A DNA stretch of 64,000 bases from Takashimella koratensis (GCA_003116875.1 BCKT01000013.1:372001-436000); one strand, 5' to 3'; shown: positions 21,166 to 32,475, counted from the stretch's first letter. Notes: a model not told the origin generated them from the sequence alone. Numbers and translations: made by a program.

Positions 21166-22294
21166 ATGATCAACAGCTCAGCAAAGCTGTACTCTCCAGC
21201 CATTCTATCAGGTCCGCGGGCCTCCCTCCAGACTGAGGCGTCCACCCCTCTTCTATCGGATGTCCGGGTCGTCGAGCCGTCGTTTCTGCCGCTACCAGAC
21301 GACTTGCAACATCGGATGGTCGATACTTGCTTCCAACATCATCACAATCGCCCACTCAGAGAACGTTTCCACAGGGCCCTCCCATTTGACGACAAGTACT
21401 TTCTCAAGTACACGTTCACATCTCACGGCTATCCAGCAAGTCTTAACGATTTGTATCCCGAGTATTTGACCCAGAGTACATCTTTGAACAGTCTGTTCGC
21501 GACAAATCGAACGCCGACTCGAAGGCACCTCGAGTTCCGGAGCATTATACCTATCTTCATGGGAGAGAGAAGGGTCGCGCTGTATCGTCGTCATTGTCAT
21601 GGAGTGCCTTCAACTCAGTGCAAAGTCTGCAGCTGAAGCACCTGAACTCGCTGCGGCAGCACTCGACTGGCTTTATCGAGTTCCGGTTCCAGATAGCTGT
21701 TCCATCGGTATGATGGGAGGCGGCCGCATCTCGAATCCACTTTGGTCAGACGTTTACGGGCCTCATCTCAACAGTGTCGATGCTTTGAACCGTTACATAA
21801 ACTACGTGAGTGATCATTGTGACTGTCGACGCGCGATAATAGTCTGAACTCGAAGATCTTGGCAGACGCTAGGGTTGCGCCGCTCTAGGACAAAGCCGCC
21901 CCCTCCTCCAGTAGACTACGCCACCGAGAAAAGTGTTTGGATGCAGTCCGACCCTCATCATACAAAGTTTGTCTTTGACGAGACAAACAAAATCTGCCTA
22001 CTCGATTTCGCCTGCGTATGCGTTTTGCCTCAACCATTCGCCATCCTCACTGTTGAATGTGGCCTCCAGGGAACTGATAACGACTCGTTTCGCAAATCCA
22101 TTTCGTCGCTTGTATCTTGGCGTCGAGACCTTCGTAACGAGCAGAACCTGACTTCAACCCTCGAATGCACATGGGTTTTCCTGAGAATGGGACCGATAGC
22201 CAGTGAGTTGGATCCTCTGTCCCGTATTTTGTCTTGTGATCTCCTGTATCTGACATTGTCAGAGTTGGACAGGGACGGTAGACTCGTGGTGTAA
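21166..22294 (+). pseudogene. Broken kinase-like gene (APH/choline-kinase fold), copy 1
   Basis: Resembles the large fungal family of aminoglycoside-phosphotransferase-like proteins but needs three frames to read. The ATG at 21166 opens a frame with EPSFLPLPDDLQ and, near 21460, EYLTQ. The reading then moves to another frame with YIFEQSVRDKS and APRVPEHYTYLHGRE, then by about 21570 to a third with SRCIVVIVMECLQ (hinge-like). Too few bases lie at the last switch for an intron. The third frame continues through SIGMMGGGRISNPLWSDV and SVDALNRYIN, crosses a normal intron (about 21806-21865), and reaches VWMQSDPHHTKFVFD then ICLLDFACVCVLPQPFA. The catalytic-loop Asn expected after SD(M/L)xPRN is replaced (HTKF), while the DF of the metal-binding motif remains. 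Alignment with the second copy at 55 kb supports a one-base loss at the first switch. An unrecognised splice pattern is a less likely alternative. Confidence 0.65.
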
Positions 22295-22941
22295 GGGAGC
22301 TCGGGTGGCTTATAGCTTGATGCGCAAAGGGGTACTGTTGTACAGTAGTGGTGAGATCATTCATGTTGACCTGCTCATTTGTTTTATACATCCGGTAGCA
22401 CAAATCAAGCACAACACACGGAAGGAATGCATGGTGTACATTAGGTATCGACTAAAGGTGAGCCTTTGGTCGACGATGAGGTTTTTCGAATTGCTTTGGA
22501 TTTTGATCTTCGTTTGCCCAGAGGTTTGCGACCTTTGATTTCGTTTTCGGGGGGTGGGTCGAACGCATGGGATGTTCTGCGACTTCCCCTTACCATTTCG
22601 CTCTCTCCTTTCACTCATACCTCTCCCTGACCTCTACCTGTGCCTACACGACTCCACACAGAGTCTCCCGCACTTCCCTTCTCGTTCACTTTCAAATTTG
22701 TACACACGCACAAGCGGCTGCTCATCAAAGGACCGCTCGCCAGCACAGTGGCCTCTCTCCTTCTTTCAGCATTTTGATCTTTGATTTTCTGCCTCCCGCC
22801 TTCTCGCGCCCCTTCTCATCGCCGATCACGACGTCGGGACCTCATGTGTCTGCTGCACTGACGAGTACAAGTACTCTTTGTAGCTGCATTATATCAGTTT
22901 CAATGTGCTCCACTACCCCTCCCTCCTTCGTCCAGCCATAC
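22295..22941. other. Intergenic / 3' region, no gene on either strand
   Basis: Between the pseudogene and the stop of the GST gene on the minus strand. The long plus-strand frame that begins here is antisense to the GST gene and is not accepted. Confidence 0.5.
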
Positions 22942-24352
22942 TTACATCGATTGGAAGCTCCCACGCTCGGTCCAAGCTGCCCAGTACTTGCGCGTCTTTG
23001 GTCCAATCTTGGCCCCTCCCAGTCTGGACTCGAGAGTGTCGAGGCCGGTGGCGTCAAGCTTGCCGCCGGTGATAGTGACAAGGCGGGTGATCCATGCAAT
23101 GACGTGGCAGTCGGACAGACACTGGGCGCGAGCTTTGTCAGCATCGTCTCTTGCGTAGCCAATTGCTCTCACAGAAACCCCACTCACCAACTGGTCACCC
23201 AAGGTGAACGGACCGTCGATCTCTGCCTCGAGAGAAGTGAACGCCTCGGGGGTGTGCTTTTCCCATGCCGCGACGCTGGCGTCAAAGAAGGCCTTCTCCT
23301 TCTCCTCGCCCGCTCCACCGTGGAATACATGGTACAGCGCGTCATTCGCGATGATCTTCTCCTCAAGGAATGCGACAATCTTGGCCTCGAATGAGCTCGC
23401 GGGAGACTTGGCAGCTGCATCGCGAGCTTCGGCGACGTATCGCTGCAGCGCTTCTTTGCGGTCCTTGAGCATGTTTCCTTGCAAGCCTTGGGCTTTGCGC
23501 TGGAGCTCGCTCTTGTCGCGCGCGGTCATTCCGAGGAAGTTGGGGTCAATCGTCGGCAAGTGAACGAGAGCGATGAGCTTGTCCGACTTCGCCTTGCCTG
23601 ATACGTGAGGTTAACATGTGTCTTTGGTTTGTAGGAGACAGGCGTACCTTCAATGGTTGCAGGAGAAAGGGCGGGCGCAGGCTTGCCCGACGCTACTGAC
23701 GGTGAGTTGGCACCGCGGGCTTGGTCGAGGAAATCGCAGATGGTCTGGGAAGGTCAACACGGAGCCTCTGATGAACCGACAGCGTGAGTCTTACAATGGT
23801 GTCTCGAAGAGAGCGGTACCTGGTCTCAGTGTCCGGTCCAGTTGTCTCGAGAGTTGGAACCACCAAAGTTGGAATAGTGCCTGGATACCATGAGAAGGAT
23901 ATTCATACGTGAGGTAGATGACCAGTCTCAGCTCACCGTTGATGTTGATTCTGAGAACAGGAGATCAGCTTTGATCCATCACAGCGGTCACGCGACACAT
24001 CCAAAGGCGTCTCCCACTCACTTCAAATACGACGGAGCAAAGTTCTCTCCCTTGGCTACAAATGACCATTAGCATAAGTCTCGATTGGGGACGTTCACTG
24101 AGACTGGTTTGTGAAAGCCGAAATGAGCTCACTGATGTCCACCTCCTTGACGATATACTCGTTCTGGTCATATCCCTTCTCGAAGAGACAGATCCGCGGG
24201 ACGGTCGACCAGACAGAAGACGGCCATCTGAGTTGATGGTAAGCATGAGCAGACAGGACTCCCCGAAGTGAAGTTACAGCCTTTTGAGCAGCCCAGATGA
24301 CACGTTGAGTCTGAACTCACGCGTAGAGAATAGCTTTGGGAAGGTCGGCCAT
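22942..24352 (-). CDS. Glutathione S-transferase-like protein (fungal type)
   Basis: Cytosolic GST-fold protein expected to conjugate glutathione or reduce with it. The start at 24350-24352 gives MADLPKAILY. Short exons then rebuild the thioredoxin-fold domain: WPSSVWSTVPRICLFEKGY, DQNEYIVKEVDI, TKGENFAPSYLKINING, TIPTLVVPTLE (cis-Pro of TIPTL), and TICDFLDQAR. The last, long exon carries the all-helical domain from DKLIALVHLPTIDPNFLGMT to the stop at 22942, including CHVIAWITRLVTITGG and ARKYWAAW-type packing (seen as TRKYWAAWTER). A small exon of about 14 nt (KINING part) lies between two introns. A TATATA at 24473-24481 lies about 120 nt upstream. Class and substrate cannot be settled from sequence alone. 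Confidence 0.85.
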
Positions 24353-24959
24353 GATGATTGTTTGATTGGTCGTTGGTTGGTTGATGGAGGTTGGAATACG
24401 GCAAAGTCTGCGACAATCAGCGTTGTTCGGTTCCTTTCATTGGCTGAGCGGCGTTTGGTGGATGTACGGCTGCATATATAGAGGGAGAACGAGAAGGGAA
24501 GAGCGGCGAGATGTGGAGGCAGTAGAAGCGAAACCGGGTGGGACGAGGCCGTAGTGGAACTCTAAACAGGTCGGATCTGAGACCCTCACTCACTCTCGAT
24601 GAAAGATGCGTGGAGATATGAGCTAGGTCTGTGACTGTGAAGGACGATATGTGGTGTTGACGTGAGCAAGGGTGTGAATGTGAACTGAGATGAGGGATGG
24701 AGACTGACCGGGTGGTGGTGGTTGAGGATTGCGGTGGACGGACAAGTGGTGCAAAGCGGTACGGTAGACGACCAGGGTCATCCGCCGGCACCGGTTAATG
24801 GAGCGCGAGATGACGTCAATTAGGATGACTCGGGATTAACCATTAGGCAAGGCCAGTACAAGGATTAGCCTGGCAAAGCGCGGGGATTAGGGATTAGTGC
24901 GGATTAGGATCTGCTTCCGAGCCTCGGAGGTGGATCGTCCGTGGCGTGCGTGGGTTGGA

Positions 24960-24990
<31 letters not shown>

Positions 24991-25351
24991 GCGATGTATG
25001 TGCACGGAGGCGTCCTTTGGTCTTGATCTGCTTTCCCTCATCCTCATCCTCGACCCCTTCTTCTCATCTCATCTCCTCATCCTCTCCCTCTCCACCCTCA
25101 GTCTTCTACCTCACCTTCACACCACCCTCTCTCAACGATTACCCCCCCACTCCTCTCCCTTCTCTCTCTTATCTCTCTCTCTCTTTTCCCTCGCGTCTTC
25201 ACGTTCCTTCCTCCCTCTTTGGCCCTCTCCTCTCCACTCAACCTGTCCACCTTCCTTCCTTCCCTACTTGCCCTCTCTCTCGTCCACCGGCCTATCCCTC
25301 CACTCGCCCCTCTCCAAGCCTTTCCCCACTGCTCCTTTCCCATCTCTCGCC
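24353..25351. promoter_or_regulatory. Divergent promoter region with GGATTAG cluster and TG array
   Basis: Separates the GST gene (-) from the orphan SAP-like gene (+). GST side: TATATA at 24473-24481. Orphan side: several GGATTA(G) copies at about 24833-24907, a pure TG array at 24962-24990, then 300 nt of strongly CT-rich leader up to the ATG at 25352. No gene seen inside. Confidence 0.55.
24962..24990. repeat. (TG)n microsatellite
   Basis: Pure TG run about 360 nt before the orphan gene's ATG, within 60 nt of the GGATTAG cluster. The same two elements occur together before the RRM gene at 9 kb. Confidence 0.95.
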
Positions 25352-27908
25352 ATGTCTCTCCCAGACCAATCCACCAGTTCACCCGGGCAGAGCCCGTACA
25401 CTCGAGTGGAACTAGAAGCACATAACGTCCCACAGCTCAGAGCCATCGGGAAACAGGTTGGGCTCCATCTTACTTCGACACCACTATTTGCTGACCTCAC
25501 TCACTCACTCACTCACTCACTCTACTAAGCTTGACGCTGACACTTCGGAACCCCTTGTCATAGATCGGATTGGTAATTCTCCACCGCTACAGGAAGGCCG
25601 AAATCATTGATAAGATCCTCAATGCTACACCGCCCCAGGGGAGTGTCACACCGCTAGATATGTCGGGAGGCCTTTCGGCAGGCGGGTCCGCTGGCCCTTC
25701 GACAAGTCCCTCGGCAGGCTCTTTGAGAGTCGATCCGGCAAGCACCTCAAACAACGATACTTGGGACCTCAACACTTCGACAACCGCTTCGACAGATTCT
25801 TCGGCTACAGACGAGGCAGGCCCCTCAAGAAGCGGTCCGGGCAACACCTCAGGCAACAGCTCGTCGGACTTCACAGATGGCTCGAGCTCTTCGACATCGG
25901 CAAACGCCGGGGTCACCGACTCTGGAGCCCCAAGTGCATCCGCCTCCGCAGCTCCTGATGACGGAGTAGAGCGCAAGTCGAAGTCCTCCAAGCGGTCTCG
26001 ATCGAAAAGCGCTGAAAGCGGGCGGGGCTCCTCTCGGAAGCAAGCCAAGGCAAACAATGTCGCTTTCCAGCCTGCGAATTCGTCCCCTCCTGAGCTTGCT
26101 CATTCTCCGACAACTCAAGTTCCCTCCTCCGACCCGGTGGAGCTTCTCACAAGCCCTCCTCATCTCCTCGCATTACCCCAGGGAACACAAACTGCAATCG
26201 ACAGGTTCAACTATCTTAAAAATGTCAAGAAGCTCATCCGGCCCCCGCCCCAATTCCCCCAGCCCGACTATGACAACTTCGCCAATCCCAGAACCATGTC
26301 CCCGGGGGACATCCACAAGGCCGCATGGTCCTCGTCTCCAGCTAGAGGCCAGACGTCCGGTTCTGTGGATCAGAGCGAGAACGCCGCGACATCTTCCAAG
26401 GCTGCAAGCAAAACCTCCGCCCGCCCGATCGTCCCTTTGGCTGAACAACCTGAGTCTGACTCGGTAACAAGATCCCTGAATCGATGCGACCATGTCCAAT
26501 CGCTGTTCCTCGAACGCCTCATGAGCAGTCAACAAAGCTTCTCCGCCTTCCGAACTCACACACTTGACAATCACTCTGCCATTCCCGAGACTTTGGCCTT
26601 CCGAGGTCTCCACCCGAGTGTTTTCGAAGAGGCAACGAAAGAAGCTTTTGCAGTGGCACTACGATTTTGGATCGCGCGATTGCACACGGTGATACAGACG
26701 GGCATCGGTGACTTGAGCCCCTGGACCTTGGAGAGGTGGGGTTTAGACATTTCTCGGTGGCCGCGGGTCAAAGAGTGTCACCGAATCACCGATGACATCT
26801 ACTCCATTACGACCACCTCATTCGAACAAGCGGAGAGAGGCGTCGGTCCAGAGGACAGATACATGATCCTCGCTTGCAATGGAGAGATCATTGGGAATCG
26901 TCACTTAGAAGCGGATAACCCGAAACATTCGAAAACCAACCAGGACAAGGGCCACATCGAGGGCTGCCGTTTTCGTGACGACTGGTTTGCGTTTGTGCAA
27001 GCTGCAAAGTCCGACCCGTCCTTGCAAATTCACCAGAGCATCAGAACCGAGAACCAGGAAGATTACCCCGAAGGGTTCTCCAAGAGGTGGGCGTTAACGG
27101 CCACAAAGGAGAAGGTGGATATTGCAAAGCGAGTGGTTCTTTCCAGCTGCTCGATGAATTGGTGAGCTCGTGAATCAACAGTTGAGTAGCGCTGATTGTT
27201 TGATAGCTTTTCCGGAGAACTGATCTCGGCCGTTCAAATGGAGTTTGAGTCGCGAGGTCAATCTGTTACGCTTCATCGGCCTCGGAAAAAAGAAAGTATC
27301 GACAGTGTCGAACTCTTCCTTGCCGAGTAAGCTCCGGGCGATTGTGAACACTTGAATCCACGCTGACGCATCTCTACAGGAGTTTGCGAGTTGATTCGAT
27401 TCATATCGACCCCGAGCATCACCACGCACTGGCGATTGCCCAGCGCAGTTCTGGTACCGCCGACTACGTGCTCCGCGAAACCGGTCAGGTCATCGGCAGC
27501 GAAGATGGTGTGACGCCTTGGTGGTCGGGCATCTTGGGTTGCGACGAAAAAGGTCACGAAGATGATTTGCGGATCGAAAATTTCTGGAGGGTATGGAATA
27601 CGAGGAAGATGGGGCTTGAGCAGGAAAAGTTTGATACCAGCTCAGAGCAAGGATTACCCAGCACGACTATTCCTGAAGATACGACACCCACGATGCTGGA
27701 CGCAGGAATACACACTATGATTGGCGGTTCGATGACGACAACTGAGGAGGAGATGGAGGCGGGAAGTGAGAAGCATCAGGAGGAGAGAGAGACGGACAAG
27801 GGAGGAGAGGAAGAGGGTGATATGAGGCTGGAGGTGGGAAGAGAGGAGGAGTGGGCAATACCATCATTAAGCGACGGATTCTCCCTGGACATACGACACC
27901 ATCAATGA
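25352..27908 (+). CDS. Orphan protein with SAP/Rho-N-like N-terminus
   Basis: Not recognised beyond its N-terminus. Exon 1 (25352-25456) encodes VELEAHNVPQLRAIGKQ. After an intron at 25457-25563 the frame continues IGLVILHRYRKAEIIDKIL. Together these resemble a SAP or Rho-N helix-extended-helix, a nucleic-acid-binding module of about 35 residues. Next comes about 110 residues of Ser/Gly/Thr-rich disorder, a basic KSSKRSRSKSAESGRGSSRK (possible nuclear signal), and a folded-looking middle from about residue 260 (VFEEATKEAFAVALRFWIAR, SPWTLERWGLDISRWPRVKE, ERGVGPEDRYMILACNGEII). Two further introns near 27164 and 27329 lead to a last part with YVLRETGQVIGSEDGVTPWW and a Glu-rich tail ending at 27908. 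The tail lies in repeated DNA that continues past the stop. Nuclear DNA or RNA binding is a guess. Confidence 0.7.
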
Positions 27909-28205
27909 AGAACGCAGGACATGACCGTTGTTCATAAACGACATTCGGGATCGGGCGGCGGGGTAGCGATGATGAAGGAGAAGAACGGAGGGAGGCGAAG
28001 GAAGAGGATGAGTGAGAGGGTGTGTGATGAGACTAGCACCGAGCAACGTATACCCGGCACGACTATTCCTCGACAACGATACCAACGATGACGAAGGCAG
28101 CAGGACTCATGACAACTGTACGAGGCACAACTATTCCTCGACAACGATACCATCGATGAAGAACACACACGAACGCAGCATGGCGCATGGCAACTGTACG
28201 ATAAT
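27655..28205 (+). repeat. Degenerate repeat of GGCACGACTATTCCT units straddling the gene end
   Basis: A unit of about 65 nt beginning GGCACGACTATTCCTCGACA and containing GATACCAACGATGACGAA occurs at about 28055-28118 and again at about 28121-28200. A diverged copy lies at about 27657-27716 inside the coding region, and a partial one (ACGACACCATCAATGAAGAACG) at about 27890-27925. Purine-rich GAG/AGG spacers at about 27745-27855 and 27970-28020 also look alike. This suggests internal duplication across the 3' end of the orphan gene. Confidence 0.7.
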
Positions 28206-28417
28206 GACAATCGGGAAGGGGACGACCATGTTACGACGATAAACGACAGACAAGTATTTCACCAGCAAAGAGCAGGCAGCGAATTAAACACGATGGACGA
28301 GGGAATGGATGACATTCGACCACATATACTGAGGGACATTGTACAAAGATGATAGGTAGACGAAGATGACGCCCATGCGAGTGAACACTCAATTGTATGC
28401 AAAAACCATTGTGAATA
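28206..28417. other. Convergent 3' spacer
   Basis: AT-rich stretch between the repeat block and the stop codon of the uL6m gene on the minus strand. No gene. Confidence 0.4.
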
Positions 28418-29301
28418 CTACTTCTTCTTGATCTCCTTGAGCTTGATCGTCTCGTCACCGACAAAGATTCCCTGCGAGCCAGCGAGTCAGTAACGGGTTC
28501 CTTCGCTATCGAGTCCACTACAGCCCACAGCAACCCGTTGTACAACTCCCACATAGGCTTCTTACTCACCTTGCCACGGTATGGTTCTGGCTTCCTCCAT
28601 CGCCTGATCTTCGCGGCAAACAATCCGAGTTTTTGCTTGTCCGTACCCGTGAGGACGATCTTGGTCGGTTGGGGGACGGCGACCTTGATTCCGGCGGGGA
28701 TATCAATGAGGACCGGGTGAGCGTAACCGAGTTTGATATTGAGTCGGTCGGTCGGGAGCGGGGGAAGTTCGTATGGCGGTGCGCCTGGTCGAGTGGGTCG
28801 GACAGTTCTTGGCATGGACGCCTGGATATCTCGGAAGACCTGGGGGATAGGCTCGACGGCCGCTCGGTAACCAACACCAACGAGGCGGAGCTCGACGGTG
28901 TAGCCCTCGGAGACACCGCGGATCGCGTTGAACAAGAGCGAGCGAGTGGTGCCCCATAGACTCGCCTGGGATTTCGCATCGCTATCGTGCACCGTCAAGG
29001 TGAGTGCAGGAGCAGAGGGTGTCGACGAGGAGGTAGAAGCGGAGGTAGAGGTGGAGGTAGGAGGGTGAAGGATGACAGCTGGTTCGATAGGGATCACTTG
29101 GGACCCGAGAGGACCAGAGACAGTGACCAGCCGCCGAGCAGCGGGGGACGAGCGAGGAAGGTCCGGAGAGATCGAAAGGGAGGTAGGGTAGGTGAGTGTG
29201 ACGGAGGCTGGGATGGGGACGGGGAGAGAGCCGACGTGGGACGAGGACGAGGCGGAGGAGTGGAATGCCCGTCGAAGGGCCGGGAGGACGCGGTTGGACA
29301 T
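28418..29301 (-). CDS. MRPL6: Mitochondrial large-subunit ribosomal protein uL6m (L6)
   Basis: Structural protein of the mitochondrial large ribosomal subunit near the factor-binding site. The start at 29299-29301 gives a presequence (MSNRVLPALRRAFHSSASSS). The first L6 domain is degenerate, with a Ser/Thr/Ala linker. The second domain holds the conserved SLLFNAIRGVSEGYTVELRL, VGVGYRA, LNIKLGYAHPVLIDIPAG, IVLTGTDKQKLGLFAAKIR and RKPEPYRGK. One intron near 28470-28565 separates the final exon, GIFVGDETIKLKEIKKK. RGKG(I/V) followed by a basic tail is the standard L6 end, which fixes both the acceptor site and the stop at 28418. Confidence 0.93.
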
Positions 29302-29628
29302 GGCGCTCGGCAGTGGGTGATGAGCAAGGGAGACCGAGTGGGTTGGATGGAGCCAGCGATAATAACGAGGCCAAGCCAAGAGACTGAGCGCAGCGAGGAA
29401 CAGGCGCCGAGGTGGTGGTCGAGGTCTAGGAGGATTCTCTAGCGGAGGGGTGAACAACGTCAAACGGGTCAACTTTTTTTTTCGACATCGATTTGCTAGG
29501 ATTTTTGGGAGAAAATCGGGCACTGAAATTAGGCATTTATATTATTATATTCGTTAAAGTACTCGTGACAACTAGATTCCATTCTGGTTTCTTTAACATT
29601 GATCCATCCATCATCAATAATCGCAACC
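29302..29628. promoter_or_regulatory. Divergent promoter of uL6m and the BuGZ-like gene
   Basis: 327 bp between two start codons. AT-rich on the right side, with TTTATATTATTATATT at about 29535-29551, about 80 nt before the plus-strand start. Confidence 0.5.
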
Positions 29629-31074
29629 ATGGGCAAGAAGAGAAAGTCTCAGGTGTTTGTGAGTATACCAAGTGTTCAAGAAGAGGAGATGTGTGCTAGG
29701 GGGATCCGAGCTGACGCTTGGGTATTTGATAGGTGCTCAAACCGTGGTGCTGGTACTGCGAGCGAGAGTTTGAGGACGACAAAGGTGAGTGACAAAGACG
29801 AGTTGGTTCTCGTTACATCGACCGAACTTCATCCCATCTCACTCACTCCCTCCATGCGTTGAACCGGTGCTGATCGTCTTCCCTCAGTCCTGCTCCAACA
29901 CCAGAAATCAAAGCACTTCAAGTGTCAATTATGCCCGCGAAAGCTGAATGTAAGTAAAGGATTGATCGAAATCTCCAATCACTTTCGAGTATCATCGTCC
30001 TGAGATCTGAAGTGAGATGCTGACACGCTTGATTTGCAGACTGCCGGTGGTCTCATGGTTCACAGTCAACAGGTTCACAAATCCGAGCCCGAGCCGTACG
30101 TATCTGACCTTCATACCTAAACATGTCCTCTTCAACAACCAAGCCGCCTTTCTCAACCCTCCCCGCTTCCCCATCTGAATACTGTTGTTAACTGTTACAG
30201 ACTCACAAACACCCTTCCTGGTCGAGACGGCTACGAAATCGAGATTTTCGGTATGGAGGGAGTCCCCACGAATGCCTTGGCCGAATGGAAAGCTCGCAAA
30301 GAGGCTGAAGTGGGCGCTGCCAACCTTGCTGCGGCATCGCAAGCGAAACGACCTCGATTCAGCTACACTGTCATCCCCGAGGCGGATCTGATGGCTGCGC
30401 TCGAGCAACACAAAGCGATCATGGCAGCTAGAGAACTGCAGGCGGCGAAAGCGGCTCAAGCGGCGAGGGCGAATGGACAAGCGGTCCCCGGTTTCGGTCA
30501 ACAACAACCGATTATTAATCTCCCATCGGGGATGCCTCCGACACCGTGAGTAGAGTCTTTGGGATTTGAAAGCAAGCGTGATCCGTCTAGTGCACGAGAC
30601 GATCCCTTTCGAGCCATCTTATCATGAATGCTAACTCTTTGGAACAGATTCCCCAACGCTGGCTACCCCGGGATGCCACCGCCCACTCTCGCCGGCGGCG
30701 CTCCTCCTTTCCCCGGCACACTTCCCTTCCGCCCACCTTTCCCTCCGAACGGCGCCGTCCCTCCTTTCCCACCTGGCGGTCTCGTTCGCCCTCCTCCTTC
30801 TTTCTTCTCCCCAACTCCTCCCGTCCTCTCCGCTACTTCCACCCCACTCGGACCCGGCGCTTCCACACCCCTCGCACCCGGTGCGGCGCCGACCCCGCCG
30901 CCCGCATCCGCACCGCTCGCCCTACCGAAAGACGGCGTGTTCTGGCCAGACAATGACGCGTCACCAGCCGAGAAGAGAGCACTCCAGCCTAGGTACAGGT
31001 ACACGTCACCAACACCGACATCGAGTGCAGCGACTGGGGCAGGTGGACGAAAAGCAGCGGCAGATTTTTTGTGA
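29629..31074 (+). CDS. BuGZ/ZNF207-type zinc finger protein
   Basis: Nuclear C2H2-type protein related to BuGZ/ZNF207, which in animals binds microtubules and the checkpoint kinase adaptor Bub3. Spliced from five or more exons: MGKKRKSQVF, VLKPWCWYCEREFEDDK, VLLQHQKSKHFKCQLCPRKL, TAGGLMVHSQQVHKSEPEP, then GRDGYEIEIFGMEGVP. The two CxxC...HxxxxH fingers and the NTLPGRDGYEIEIFGMEG block after them are the family signature. The C-terminal half is Pro/Gly/Phe-rich and disordered, ending DFL at 31074. I do not see a clear Bub3-binding GLEBS motif, so the mitotic role is uncertain. A spliceosomal role reported for the family is an alternative. Confidence 0.88.
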
Positions 31075-31262
31075 GACCATGTGACAGAGATCATGCAGCA
31101 TATTTGTTTGACTAGTCGGTCCGATCAACCAACTGCTGCATCTTTTCTCTCATTACTAAGCATTTACTAAAGACCTAGAGGGGAACAAGTATCAAACGAA
31201 ACTTTCTCTCAGACCGTTTTCACCTGCCTACAGGCCAGGGAACCAGGTAGCAGAGTAGCGAG

Positions 31263-31740
31263 TTATAGGGTCGGGCTGTTGGCAGGGCTCATCTCGGTGC
31301 TTCGTTTCCTCGACTGTTTCGGAGCCTTGGGGTACCTCTGCGGGTGACCGAACGCGATTGCGTCACGGACCTTGTCGAACCATGAGTCGTATCGGTGGTC
31401 AGTGGCCTTGTGGGAGTCGTATGGGTCTTTGTCCCTCGGCGCTGGCTGGGGGCGCTGTGTCTAGGGGCAAGGGTCAGTCAGGAGTAAGTGATGCGTTGCC
31501 TTTCGAGAAGGCGGTTGTCCTTGTAGGTGGTGTAAGGTGCCGAGGGGAGTTGGGACGCACGGTGGGAGCAGCTGTGGTGATCTCGGGCACGGCTGTCGGC
31601 GGGGCCGCTTGATCTAGTTAGCTCACATGCCAGCAAGTAGTGCGTGGGAAACGAGGCGAAGCAGGTAGGGGTAGTTCCCAGAGCGGGTCAACGTACCGTG
31701 CATGTCGTCTTCGGGCATATTGTGGATAGTTGCGGACATG
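31263..31740 (-). CDS. Small orphan protein with DKVRDAIAFGHPQR motif (paralogue 1)
   Basis: Three-exon gene of about 80 residues. The ATG at 31738-31740 gives MSATIHNMPEDDMH. Donor GTACGT and acceptor ATCAAG lead to AAPPTAVPEITTAAPT. A donor GTGCGT and an acceptor CCCTAG then lead to TQRPQPAPRDKDPYDSH, followed by YDSWFDKVRDAIAFGHPQRY, and the end RKRSTEMSPANSPTL at 31263. The motif occurs twice in the neighbouring gene at 32476-33555, in the same relation to a Pro/Ala/Thr-rich N-terminus, so the two are paralogues. A TATATA lies about 105 nt upstream (31844-31852). The protein is hydrophilic, without signal or membrane segments. Function unknown. Confidence 0.62.
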
Positions 31741-32475
31741 GATGAGAGTCTCTGAAGTGTGAACCGGCAGAGTCGAGGTACTTGAGGGGCCAGGTATGGA
31801 GAGGCGGCGGTGGCGACGAGGACGGGTCCGAGCCAGCGAGGGGATTATATAGTAGGTCTTTCTTCTACATGGTGGGTCTGAGAATGGAGGTATGAGTACG
31901 GTAATAGGACGAGATGATGAGCCGGCTGAATCGAGGGAGGTCTGACAGCGTCAAGCGGCATAGGACAAGGAGGCGGCGGCGCACTCGGTCGAGGGGTTTA
32001 GGCCAGAAGGGCGTAGAACCGCCTTGGCGACGTCAAGCTTAGTGACAGATGAGGTGAGGTGTAGACCCGATCCTCGAGACACAAGCACGAACACGTGCCT
32101 GTCCGTCCACTTGCAATGGTGCGTCGTCGCCAAGTGGGCCAAGGACGTTTCCCACATATTCATCCATGTACATACTGTAGTGAGACCACGACGCATGACC
32201 CAACGACCATTCTCGGAATTGTAAATTGGGACAGAGTGTCGTTGTTGTTGGAAATTAGGTTGAAGAAGTGACCGGTGACCAAGATCTCGCCAAGCCCACG
32301 ATCAAGTAAGTCGAGGACCAAAAAGCTGTTGGCGTAGTCAAAAGGGGTCAGGAACAGTCATTTCATTACCAAATTCGACACTGAGCTCTCGAAAGATTGA
32401 AGTAAAAGATTAGGAGGAGAAAGAGTCAAAGGCGGAAAAAGGGAGGAGGGAGGGGGGTGAGGTGGACGTTGCAGA
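31741..32475. promoter_or_regulatory. Upstream region of paralogue 1 and 3' side of paralogue 2
   Basis: The TATA of the minus-strand gene is at 31844-31852, and a CACGTG lies at 32092-32097. Otherwise only unsupported frames. A purine-rich block lies at about 32405-32460. Confidence 0.45.

Noticed and set aside
22567..23394. 275-codon plus-strand open frame
   Set aside because: It lies opposite the GST gene's last exon, which has clear family motifs. The long antisense frame follows from the codon bias of the real gene.
27867..28242. Short frames on both strands in the 28-kb repeat block
   Set aside because: They arise from the repeat units. No start context or domain, and the similar peptides simply mirror the DNA repeats.
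31358..31612. Plus-strand frame of 84 codons
   Set aside because: Antisense to the small orphan gene, whose three-exon model recovers the motif shared with its neighbour.
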